Shown one piece after another: positions 1 to 5,717 of a stretch of 12,597 bases of DNA. The DNA is from Mycobacterium sp. GTDB lineage: Bacteria > Actinomycetota > Actinomycetes > Mycobacteriales > Mycobacteriaceae. The notes under the pieces are model-generated. The model saw nothing but the letters and a program-made list of their open reading frames with translations, was not told where the DNA came from and searched no databases. Each line of letters starts with the position of its first letter. Positions within the stretch are counted from its first letter, which is position 1. The DNA is taken from the NCBI GenBank assembly GCA_029256565.1, contig JAQSXQ010000015.1, positions 1-12,597 of the forward strand, given 5' to 3'. A program made the position numbers and the translations under genes.

Positions 1-836
1 CCAACCTGATCGCCGCGGGACACACGGTCACCGCATACAACCGCTCGTACGACAAGGTGGAGGCGCTCGAGGGCGCGCGCCCGGCCCGCACCGTCGCCGA
101 GGCCTGCACCGGTGACGTCGTGGTGTCGATGCTCGCCGACGACCACGCCGTCGAGGCCGTCGCCTTCGGCGCCGACGGCATCCTCGCGGCTCTCCCGGAG
201 TCGGCCGTACACGTGTCGTGCTCGACCATCAGCGTGGCGTTGGCCGAACGCCTCACCGCAGCACACGCCGAGGCCGGGCAGCACCTGGCGGCCGCGCCCG
301 TGTTCGGCAGGCCCGAGGCTGCCCGCGCGGCGAAGCTGTTCGTGGTGGCGGCCGCCGAACCCGAGGTGCTGCGTACCATCGAGCCGATCCTCGACGCGGT
401 CGGTCAGCGCACCTTCGTGGTGGGGTCCGAGCCCAAGGCAGCCAACCTGGTCAAGCTGTCCGGCAACTTCCTGATCGCGTCGGTCATCGAAACCCTCGGC
501 GAGGCAATGGCACTGGTCTCCAAGGCCGGTGTCGACAAGGAGCAGTACCTCGAGATCTTGACCTCGACGCTGTTCGGCGCACCGGTGTACCGGACCTACG
601 GCGGGCTGCTGGCGCGCGAGGAGTTCGAGCCCGCCGGCTTCGCTGCGACACTCGGCCTCAAGGACATTCGCCTCGTGCTCGAGGCCGGTGAGGAACTACG
701 CGTTCCGCTCCCGGTCGCGAGCCTCCTGCGCGACCGCTTCCTGACGCTGCTGGCCACCGGCGGCGGTGAACTCGACTGGTCCGCCGTGGGCGCCCTGGCC
801 TCGTGGGAGGCGGGCGGCGCCGGACCGGTCCGCTAG
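1..836 (+). CDS. NAD(P)-dependent oxidoreductase of the 3-hydroxyisobutyrate/6-phosphogluconate dehydrogenase (beta-HAD) family, 5' end missing
   Basis: The reading frame is open from the first complete codon (position 3) to TAG at 834-836, giving about 277 residues. The family is usually near 290, so only the start codon and the first part of the Rossmann fold (normally GxGxMG) are missing. The first visible residues, NLIAAGHTVTAYNRS, are the second strand-helix of that fold; the NRS after the strand is typical of members that prefer NADP. APVFGRPEAA occupies the substrate-binding loop position (often D-x-PVSGG), and KAANLVKLSGN carries the catalytic lysine and the following asparagine. The C-terminal helical part (ETLGEAMAL to LRDRFLTLL) is complete. 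The substrate cannot be told from sequence: semialdehyde reductases, 3-hydroxyacid dehydrogenases and imine reductases all share this fold. The gene converges on the SDR gene and overlaps it by four bases. A GTG at 57 is internal to the fold and is not the true start. Confidence 0.88.
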   Translation, partial: NLIAAGHTVTAYNRSYDKVEALEGARPARTVAEACTGDVVVSMLADDHAVEAVAFGADGILAALPESAVHVSCSTISVALAERLTAAHAEAGQHLAAAPVFGRPEAARAAKLFVVAAAEPEVLRTIEPILDAVGQRTFVVGSEPKAANLVKLSGNFLIASVIETLGEAMALVSKAGVDKEQYLEILTSTLFGAPVYRTYGGLLAREEFEPAGFAATLGLKDIRLVLEAGEELRVPLPVASLLRDRFLTLLATGGGELDWSAVGALASWEAGGAGPVR

Positions 837-1669
837 GACACCACCCCGCGCAGGCCGTCCGCGCCGAACACCGGTTCGAGCATCGACGACATGTCCGGCC
901 CGCGACGCAGACCGTGCCCGCCGTCGACGTTGATGATCTGGCCGGTGATCCACTCGGCCGCATCGCTGAGGAGGAACAGCGCAGCATTGGCGATGTCGGT
1001 CACCTCACCCGGGCGCGGCAGCGGCGTGCAGCTCGCGTAATCGGCGCTGATCTCCGGTGAATCCAGAATGGGCGCAACCATGTCCGTGCGGATCAGCCCC
1101 GGCCGGATGCCGTTGACCCGGACCCATGACGCGCCGAGTTCGTCGGCGGCGAGCATCATCAGGTGGTCCAGTGCCGCCTTGCTCGGCCCGTAGGACGCGA
1201 ACCAGCGGTGGGTGTTGCTCGAGGCGATCGACGAGATGCCGACGAACGAGCCGCCGCCACCGCGCACCATCTCCCGGGCGCTGTGCTTGAGGACGTACAT
1301 CGTGCCGTTGACGTTGAGATCGACGGTCTGGCGCCAACCCTCGGAGTCGACCTGGGTGATGGGGCCGATCGTCAACGATCCACCGGCACTGTGCACGACG
1401 CCGTGCAGGCGACCGTGCCACGCGGTCGTGGCGTCCACGACGCGAGCCACTTCGTCCTCGTTGGTCACGTCGGCGGGTTCGTAGCGCACGCGGCCGGCCC
1501 CGTCGCCTGCACCGATCTCCTCGGCCGCGGCGGCGAGCTTGTCGGCGTTGCGCCCGACCAGCATTGCGTTGCCGCCCGCCGCCACCACGGCTGCCGCGAC
1601 ACCCTTGCCGATGCCGCTGCCACCACCGGTGACGAGGTAGGTCCGATCCACCAACGAGAGTTGCACCAT
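833..1669 (-). CDS. Short-chain dehydrogenase/reductase (SDR), candidate KstR-regulated
   Basis: This is a classical SDR of 278 residues. Counting from the ATG at 1669, TGGGSGIG (14-21) is the nucleotide-binding turn, D-V at 67-68 follows the third strand, and HSAGG (93-97) replaces the usual NNAG. N119, S146/S147, Y160 and K164 (YGPSK) form the catalytic tetrad, and the IRPG and INVDGG motifs follow. It should carry out NAD(P)-dependent oxidation or reduction of a hydroxyl/keto group or an enoyl-type substrate. A match to the KstR operator just upstream suggests a role in sterol side-chain or ring degradation, but the substrate is unknown. The start is uncertain: the ATG at 1669 has GGAGG only two bases upstream, while an in-frame ATG at 1693 adds eight residues (MSEIQAEA) and has only a weak G-rich stretch in front. 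The stop TAG shares CTAG with the stop of the convergent oxidoreductase. Confidence 0.9.
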   Translation of the reverse strand: MVQLSLVDRTYLVTGGGSGIGKGVAAAVVAAGGNAMLVGRNADKLAAAAEEIGAGDGAGRVRYEPADVTNEDEVARVVDATTAWHGRLHGVVHSAGGSLTIGPITQVDSEGWRQTVDLNVNGTMYVLKHSAREMVRGGGGSFVGISSIASSNTHRWFASYGPSKAALDHLMMLAADELGASWVRVNGIRPGLIRTDMVAPILDSPEISADYASCTPLPRPGEVTDIANAALFLLSDAAEWITGQIINVDGGHGLRRGPDMSSMLEPVFGADGLRGVVS

Positions 1670-1714
1670 TGCCTCCGCTTGAATCTCACTCATCCGAGTC
1701 CGTCGCCCCAGAAC

Positions 1715-1728
1715 TGGAACACGTTCTA
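1715..1728. promoter_or_regulatory. KstR-type operator (TnnAACnnGTTnnA)
   Basis: The sequence TGGAACACGTTCTA fits all eight fixed positions of the palindrome TnnAACnnGTTnnA, described for KstR, the TetR-family repressor of the mycobacterial cholesterol regulon. It lies 21 bases before the upstream candidate start of the SDR gene (1693) and 45 bases before the other (1669), where a promoter-blocking operator would be expected. On the + strand it is about 200 bases from the first secreted-protein gene, too far to be an obvious operator for that gene. No second copy was seen in the window; the mce4 promoter itself lies outside. Confidence 0.72.
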
Positions 1729-1866
1729 CATCGAACCACGGCGCCACGAGGCTGCATAGCAGCGGCTCGGCAGCGATGTCACAGGCGTCTCGCAGACCCC
1801 TCACAGATTTGGTACCGCCGCACCACTTTCTGCCGACTTCGGCCGATGGAAGCGGCTTGGCCAGCG

Positions 1867-1872
1867 TATTCT
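1867..1872 (+). promoter_or_regulatory. Possible -10 element for the first secreted-protein gene
   Basis: TATTCT fits the mycobacterial -10 pattern TAnnnT and would place transcription start near 1879, giving a 5' leader of about 48 bases. No convincing -35 is seen at the expected distance, which is common in mycobacteria. Apart from this and the KstR box, the rest of the 233-base gap (1694-1926) shows nothing recognisable. Confidence 0.3.
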
Positions 1873-1913
1873 CGCCAACGGAATCGGCCCCCCGCCGCGT
1901 TCCGAACGACGAT

Positions 1914-1919
1914 AGAAAG
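1914..1919 (+). promoter_or_regulatory. Ribosome binding site that fixes the start of secreted protein 1
   Basis: AGAAAG can pair with the CUUUCU end of mycobacterial 16S rRNA and stands seven bases before the ATG at 1927. An in-frame GTG at 1921 would leave only one base between the two, so the ATG is preferred. The same element and spacing recur before the paralogue at 2452. Confidence 0.5.
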
Positions 1920-1926
1920 CGTGACG

Positions 1927-2289
1927 ATGGCTCAGAACATCTTCGCTCCTCGCACGAGCGCACCGCAGCGACTGGTCCTCGCCGGAGGCTTCGCCCTGGC
2001 GATCGCCGCGGCTCCGGCCCTGGTGGCCGTTGCCGCACCCGCGATCACCGGACCGACCGTGACGGCATGCCCTGGCGGCGAGACCGAGGACACCTTCACC
2101 AACACCTGCACGCCCGACCTGGTGCCGAATTCGCCTTCATTCCAGACCACCTCGCCGGGCGGACTCCCTTCGGTCGACGGAATCCCCTGCACCGGAGGCA
2201 ATTCCGGTCAGTGCATCGGCCTCGGCGAAGAGCAGCAGGCCGAGGGTCCGATGGCCGTACCGCGCTCGAGCGTCAGCTCGAGCCCGTAG
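1927..2289 (+). CDS. Small secreted four-cysteine protein 1
   Basis: This encodes 120 residues. The N-terminus has basic residues up to R15, a hydrophobic core (LVLAGGFALAIAAAPALVAVAA, about 16-37) and a small-residue cleavage region near 35-38, a clear Sec-type signal peptide. There is no lipobox, so the product should be released or stay loosely associated with the envelope. The mature part has four cysteines at 48, 61, 88 and 96 (C-x12-C-x26-C-x7-C), suggesting two disulfides. It carries the signature PSVDGIPCTGGNSGQCIGL and ends in a Ser/Pro-rich tail. The downstream neighbour is a clear paralogue with the same cysteine spacing. From memory, similar short mycobacterial proteins ending in a GIPC-x-G-x-N-x-G-x-CIGL segment are sometimes labelled 'intersectin-EH binding protein Ibp1'; no NPF motif is present here, so that label would say little. 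Function unknown. Confidence 0.85.
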   Translation: MAQNIFAPRTSAPQRLVLAGGFALAIAAAPALVAVAAPAITGPTVTACPGGETEDTFTNTCTPDLVPNSPSFQTTSPGGLPSVDGIPCTGGNSGQCIGLGEEQQAEGPMAVPRSSVSSSP

Positions 2290-2405
2290 CCGAAGGGGTC
2301 CCATTCCCCCACCCATGCCCTACGCCATCGTCACGCCGGACGCTCGAAACGGCGACGCTCTCTCAGGGAACTAGTGGAACTCGTGCAGATTCCTGGCAGC
2401 TTCCA

Positions 2406-2411
2406 TAGACT
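2406..2411 (+). promoter_or_regulatory. Possible -10 element for the second secreted-protein gene
   Basis: TAGACT fits TAnnnT and would start transcription near 2418, about 34 bases before the ATG. The 162-base gap (2290-2451) holds this candidate and a weak GGGG/CCCC stem just after the preceding stop (about 2294-2310). Whether the two secreted-protein genes are co-transcribed cannot be decided from sequence. Confidence 0.3.
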
Positions 2412-2438
2412 CACCTCGACGACACGGTCAATTCTTAG

Positions 2439-2444
2439 AGAAAG
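2439..2444 (+). promoter_or_regulatory. Ribosome binding site of secreted protein 2
   Basis: AGAAAG stands seven bases before the ATG at 2452, inside an 18-base block identical to that around the start of the first paralogue (1914-1931 versus 2439-2456). The spacing supports the ATG over the in-frame GTG at 2446. Confidence 0.5.
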
Positions 2445-2451
2445 CGTGACG

Positions 2452-2811
2452 ATGGCGATCCTGCATGTCCCAGCCAGACGACTCATCCTTGCCGGCGGGT
2501 TCGCGCTCGCCGTCGCCGCGGCACCCGCGGTCGCCGTGTTCGCCGGACCTTCGGCCGCACCGGCCGCACCCGTCGCACAGTGCGGCGGCGGCGAGGAGCC
2601 GGATCAGTTCACCGGCGTCTGCATCCCGCACACGGTGCCCAGCTCGCCGTTCAGCTCCATCCCGGGCAACCCGGACATCCCGTCCATCGACGGCATCCCT
2701 TGCACCGGGCGCAACAGCGGCCAGTGCATCGGCCTCGCCGAGGACGCCCCGCAGTACGTGCCGCCCACGTCCTCGATCGGCAGCAGCCCCACGATTCACG
2801 GCTCTTCGTAG
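2452..2811 (+). CDS. Small secreted four-cysteine protein 2 (tandem paralogue)
   Basis: This encodes 119 residues. It has a short basic start (MAILHVPARR), a hydrophobic signal core (LILAGGFALAVAAAPAVAVFAG) and a probable cleavage site near 31-36, followed by an Ala/Pro linker. Cysteines at 44, 57, 84 and 92 repeat exactly the C-x12-C-x26-C-x7-C spacing of the gene before it. PSIDGIPCTGRNSGQCIGL is the shared signature. The signal peptides are also nearly the same (LAGGFALA-AAAPA), so the pair arose by tandem duplication; the linkers and tails have diverged more. An exported protein of unknown function. A strong inverted repeat begins 13 bases after its stop. A longer frame beginning at 2374 exists but lacks a ribosome binding site and would bury the signal peptide. 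Confidence 0.85.
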   Translation: MAILHVPARRLILAGGFALAVAAAPAVAVFAGPSAAPAAPVAQCGGGEEPDQFTGVCIPHTVPSSPFSSIPGNPDIPSIDGIPCTGRNSGQCIGLAEDAPQYVPPTSSIGSSPTIHGSS

Positions 2812-2824
2812 TCCTCGACACCGC

Positions 2825-2858
2825 CTCTAGGCGACTCGGACCGCCGAGTCGCCTAGAG
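2825..2858 (+). terminator. Perfect 15-bp hairpin after secreted protein 2
   Basis: CTCTAGGCGACTCGG (2825-2839) and its exact complement CCGAGTCGCCTAGAG (2844-2858) flank a four-base loop (ACCG). There is no T-run after it, which fits the tail-less hairpin terminators proposed for mycobacteria. It starts 13 bases after the stop at 2811 and ends seven bases before the ATG at 2866, so it lies right against the next gene. A DNA-level palindrome bound by a repressor is the other reading. Confidence 0.65.
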
Positions 2859-2859
2859 T
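2854..2859 (+). promoter_or_regulatory. Putative -10 element giving a leaderless transcript for the small gene and otsA
   Basis: TAGAGT fits TAnnnT. Its last T is seven bases before the A of the ATG at 2866, the normal -7 to +1 distance, so transcription would begin on the start codon. Leaderless mRNAs are common in mycobacteria, and no good Shine-Dalgarno sequence precedes this ATG. The element lies in the right arm of the hairpin, so a terminator acting on the upstream gene would not be part of this transcript. Confidence 0.45.
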
Positions 2860-2865
2860 CGAGTC

Positions 2866-3033
2866 ATGGCAGCGACCCCAGATCCAGCGGACATCGTCGA
2901 AGACGTCGAACCACTAGCCGATAGCACGGCGCGGCAGGCACGCAAGGTGGTGGCCGCTTACGCCACCGATGCCGACGAGTGCCGGGTCTTCCTGTCGATG
3001 CTGGGCATCGGGCCGGCGAAGCTCGACGCATAG
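2866..3033 (+). CDS. Small conserved protein upstream of otsA (Rv3489-like by position)
   Basis: This is a 55-residue, acidic, soluble protein beginning MAATPDPADIVEDVEP and ending FLSMLGIGPAKLDA. It has no signal peptide or membrane segment. The first third is Asp/Glu/Pro-rich; the rest looks like two helices (TARQARKVVAAYA and ECRVFLSML) with one cysteine. Its TAG stop shares the G with the GTG of otsA (TAGTG), so the two are probably translationally coupled. From memory, M. tuberculosis also has a gene of about 54 codons (Rv3489) directly before otsA, which supports a real gene. Function unknown; constant linkage to otsA would suggest a part in trehalose synthesis or its control, but nothing in the sequence shows this. 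Confidence 0.75.
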   Translation: MAATPDPADIVEDVEPLADSTARQARKVVAAYATDADECRVFLSMLGIGPAKLDA

Positions 3034-4487
3034 TGGCGGAGTCGGCCGAACGGGGAGACGCCGACTTCCTCGTGGTGGCCAACCGGCTGCCCATCGACAT
3101 GGAGCGGTTGCCTGACGGCACCACGACCATCAAGCGCAGTCCCGGTGGCCTGGTCACCGCACTGGAGCCGATCCTGCGCAGCCGCCACGGTGCGTGGATC
3201 GGCTGGCCAGGCATCACCGACGGTGACGACGAGCCGGTCGTCGAGGACGGTCTGACGATGCGGCCGGTCGTCCTGTCGGCCGATGACGTAGAGCAGTACT
3301 ACGAGGGCTTCTCCAACGCCACCCTGTGGCCGCTGTATCACGACGTCATCGTCAAGCCGATCTACCACCGCAAGTGGTGGGACCGCTACGTCGAGGTCAA
3401 CCGCCGCTTCGCCGAGGCGACGGCCCGCTCGGCCGCCGAGGGCGCGACGGTGTGGGTGCAGGACTATCAGCTGCAACTCGTGCCGAAGATGCTGCGGATG
3501 CTGAGGCCCGATCTCACCATCGGCTTCTTCCTGCACATCCCGTTCCCGCCGATCGAACTGTTCATGCAGATGCCGTGGCGGACCGAGATCATCGAGGGCC
3601 TACTCGGCGCGGACCTGGTCGGGTTCCACCTGCCCGGCGGCGCACAGAACTTCCTCTACCTGGCCCGCCGCCTCGTCGGTGCGAACACCTCGCGCGCGAC
3701 CGTGGGCGTGCGGTCGCGGCTCGGCGAGGTGCAGGTCGGCTTCCGCACCGTGAAGGTCGGAGCCTTCCCCATCTCGATCGACTCCACCGACCTCGACGGC
3801 AAGGCCCGCGATCGACGGGTCCGGCAGCGTGCGCGGGAGATCCGCGCCGAACTCGGCAACCCCCGCAAGGTGCTGCTCGGCGTCGACCGGCTCGACTACA
3901 CCAAGGGCATCGACGTTCGGCTCGAGGCGTTCTCCGAACTCCTCGAGGAAGGCCGTGCCGACCCCGCCGACACCGTGCTCATCCAGCTCGCCACCCCCAG
4001 CCGGGAGCGCGTCGAGAGCTACAAGGTGATGCGCGAGGACATCGAGCGCCAAGTCGGTCACGTCAACGGTGAGTTCGGCGAAGTGGGCCACCCCGTCGTG
4101 CACTACCTGCACAAGCCGATCCCGCGAGACGAACTGATCGCGTTCTTCGTGGCGGCCGACGTGATGCTGGTGACTCCGCTGCGCGACGGGATGAACCTGG
4201 TCGCCAAGGAGTACGTCGCGTGCCGCAGTGACCTAGGCGGCGCGCTGGTGCTCAGCGAATTCACCGGCGCCGCAGCCGAACTCCGGCAGGCCTACCTGAC
4301 GAACCCGCACCACCTCGACGGCGTCAAGGACTCGATCGAGGCTGCCCTGAATCAGTCGCCCGAGGAGGGTCGCCGCCGGATGCGTGCGCTGCGCAGGCAG
4401 GTCCTCGCGCACGACGTCGATCGATGGGCCAGGTCGTTCCTCGATGCGCTGACCTCGACGCAGCAGGACGCTCCTAGATCGGAGTGA
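3033..4487 (+). CDS. otsA: Trehalose-6-phosphate synthase OtsA (GT20)
   Basis: OtsA joins a nucleotide-activated glucose (UDP-, ADP- or GDP-glucose) to glucose-6-phosphate, giving trehalose-6-phosphate in the cytoplasm; a separate phosphatase (OtsB) finishes trehalose. The product is 484 residues from the GTG at 3033; M. tuberculosis OtsA is about 500. Visible GT20 signatures are NRLPIDME with R18, KRSPGGL, WIGWPG, YYEGFSNATLWPLYH, VQDYQL with D144, FFLHIPFPP, GFHLPGGAQNF, GVDRLDYTKG (R286 and K291, phosphate binding), ATPSRERVESY and RDGMNLVAKEY (D385 and E393, donor binding). GTG at 3033 is chosen because it overlaps the stop of the preceding small gene and leads straight into the conserved N-terminus. 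A longer frame from 2979 would run far into that gene. The 3' end overlaps the convergent mam4B by 14 bases. Confidence 0.95.
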   Translation: MAESAERGDADFLVVANRLPIDMERLPDGTTTIKRSPGGLVTALEPILRSRHGAWIGWPGITDGDDEPVVEDGLTMRPVVLSADDVEQYYEGFSNATLWPLYHDVIVKPIYHRKWWDRYVEVNRRFAEATARSAAEGATVWVQDYQLQLVPKMLRMLRPDLTIGFFLHIPFPPIELFMQMPWRTEIIEGLLGADLVGFHLPGGAQNFLYLARRLVGANTSRATVGVRSRLGEVQVGFRTVKVGAFPISIDSTDLDGKARDRRVRQRAREIRAELGNPRKVLLGVDRLDYTKGIDVRLEAFSELLEEGRADPADTVLIQLATPSRERVESYKVMREDIERQVGHVNGEFGEVGHPVVHYLHKPIPRDELIAFFVAADVMLVTPLRDGMNLVAKEYVACRSDLGGALVLSEFTGAAAELRQAYLTNPHHLDGVKDSIEAALNQSPEEGRRRMRALRRQVLAHDVDRWARSFLDALTSTQQDAPRSE

Positions 4488-5001
4488 TGAACTTGATCTT
4501 CCACTGCCCGTCGATCTTCTCGTAGTCGACGCGCAACCGGCTCCCGTCGTAGACGGGCTGCTTGGACTTGTCGGTCACCGTGCGGTTCATGAACACCAGC
4601 ACGCTGGCCGAATTATGCCGCGCTTCGAGCACGCCCGAGCCGACCACGTTGGCCTGCGAGATCACCTGGCGCTCACGGGCCTGCGGAATGATGTCCTTGC
4701 TCGCTCGCTCCTCGAACTCCCTGCGGTAGTCGGGGGTCAGGAGGTTGTAGGCATCGGTGAGGCTGCGCTCCACGGTCTGGAAGTCGTAACCGAAGACCAG
4801 CGGAATCTGTTCGGCGGCAAGCCCACACGCCGGTGGCGCCATGCCGCCCTCACATGGGCCGAGCGCGATGCGGGTGGCGTCCTGGGCGTTCAGTTGGGCT
4901 CGCGTCCACACCAGGTAGCCGCCGACGCCACCGAGCGCGACGAAGCCGAATGCCAGCACCACGCCGACCAGCACCACCACGCGGGTGGTCCAGCGGCCCA
5001 T
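4474..5001 (-). CDS. mam4B: Mce-associated membrane protein Mam4B
   Basis: This encodes 175 residues. One membrane segment near the N-terminus (about 8-31, VVVLVGVVLAFGFVALGGVGGYLVW) precedes a domain outside the membrane of the Mam/NTF2-like kind. That domain includes YDFQTVERSLTDAYNLLTPDYRREFEE, the conserved DaynLLTpdyr region seen in Mce-associated proteins, and ends in a beta-rich part with LRVDYEKIDGQWKIKFITPI. Such proteins are thought to stabilise or assist the Mce lipid-transport complex in the envelope. It is the last gene of the operon and corresponds by position to Rv3492c. Its start ATG shares one base with the mam4A stop (TGATG). Its stop lies inside the 3' end of otsA on the other strand. 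A longer frame reaching 5478 is only a shadow of mam4A. Confidence 0.88.
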   Translation of the reverse strand: MGRWTTRVVVLVGVVLAFGFVALGGVGGYLVWTRAQLNAQDATRIALGPCEGGMAPPACGLAAEQIPLVFGYDFQTVERSLTDAYNLLTPDYRREFEERASKDIIPQARERQVISQANVVGSGVLEARHNSASVLVFMNRTVTDKSKQPVYDGSRLRVDYEKIDGQWKIKFITPI

Positions 5002-5717
5002 CAGTTGCCACCGTCGGGGTACTTGAGGTCGTAGCCCGTCATGTGCCCGTTGTCGTCCTCGTGCACGACGATCCGCAGCCGGTAGGGCTGCGACGGCTTG
5101 TTCACGCCGTCGAGGTCGGTGACGGTCACCCGCGCCGACACCAGCACGGTGGCGTTCTTGGCGGTCTCGTCGACCTTCTCCAGTGCGGCGCCGCTGATGA
5201 CGGCCTCCGAACTCGCGTTGGTGTCGCGGAAGATGGCCTTCAGGTTCTCGACGTTGTCGCCCTGGCTCAGCATGTCCCGCAGAGGACCGCTGGTGCCGTT
5301 GACGAAGCGGTTCACGCTCTCGTCGATCGTGTTCTGGTCGTAGCTGAACATGTTCACCACGGTCTGGGTGGCGGTGTCGACGAAGAGCCGATCGCGGGAT
5401 ACGGCTGCCTCGGCCTCGCGCTGCTGCAGCCCGAAGACCACCGTCAGGACGCCCAGCACGGCGACCGCCAGAGCGCACACCCCGAGCCCGACCGCGGTCA
5501 CCAACGCGCGGTGCGGCTGACGGCGCGGCGGCGGCGCGACGGGCCGGGACACCTTCACCCGCACCGGGGCAGGCGTCTCGACGGAAGCAGCCGTCGGAGA
5601 TTCCCGTACGGGACTCGCAGGGCCCGCAGCGCGCGAGGCACGCCGGCGGCGGGCGGCATTCACCGGCGGCTCGGGCGCGTCAGTCGCGACGTCGTCCGAC
5701 ACCGAGTCGTTGGTCAT
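5001..5717 (-). CDS. mam4A: Mce-associated membrane protein Mam4A
   Basis: This encodes 238 residues. The cytoplasmic N-terminus (1-70) is disordered and rich in Pro, Ala and Arg. A single membrane helix follows (about 71-97, ALVTAVGLGVCALAVAVLGVLTVVFGL), then a Mam-type domain with FVDTATQTVVNMFSYDQNTIDESVNRFVNGTSG, the usual region after the helix in Mce-associated proteins (pore- and sortase-like folds have no match). The C-terminus is beta-rich (VLVSARVTVTDLDGV, YRLRIVVHEDDNGHMTGYDLKY). It is the counterpart of Rv3493c by position and likely an accessory factor for the Mce4 transporter. It is joined to both neighbours by TGATG overlaps. It resembles Mam4B in overall plan (helix plus NTF2-like domain) but is not a close paralogue. 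Confidence 0.88.
   Translation of the reverse strand: MTNDSVSDDVATDAPEPPVNAARRRRASRAAGPASPVRESPTAASVETPAPVRVKVSRPVAPPPRRQPHRALVTAVGLGVCALAVAVLGVLTVVFGLQQREAEAAVSRDRLFVDTATQTVVNMFSYDQNTIDESVNRFVNGTSGPLRDMLSQGDNVENLKAIFRDTNASSEAVISGAALEKVDETAKNATVLVSARVTVTDLDGVNKPSQPYRLRIVVHEDDNGHMTGYDLKYPDGGN

Noticed and set aside
1670..2038. Extension of the SDR reading frame to a 401-residue protein
   Set aside because: It would run through the KstR box and into the start of the first secreted-protein gene on the other strand; the added residues look like random GC-rich translation and the SDR fold begins at about 1669.
2294..2310. Terminator between the two secreted-protein genes
   Set aside because: Only a four-base GGGG/CCCC stem is possible after the first stop, too weak to call.
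1926..2811. Identification of the secreted pair as EH-domain-binding proteins
   Set aside because: I looked for the NPF motif that name implies; neither protein has it (the nearest are NSPSF and SSPFS), so no function is claimed.
2979..3032. Upstream ATG giving OtsA 18 more residues
   Set aside because: It lies inside the preceding small gene and has no better ribosome binding site; GTG at 3033 overlaps the stop of that gene and leads straight into the conserved N-terminus.
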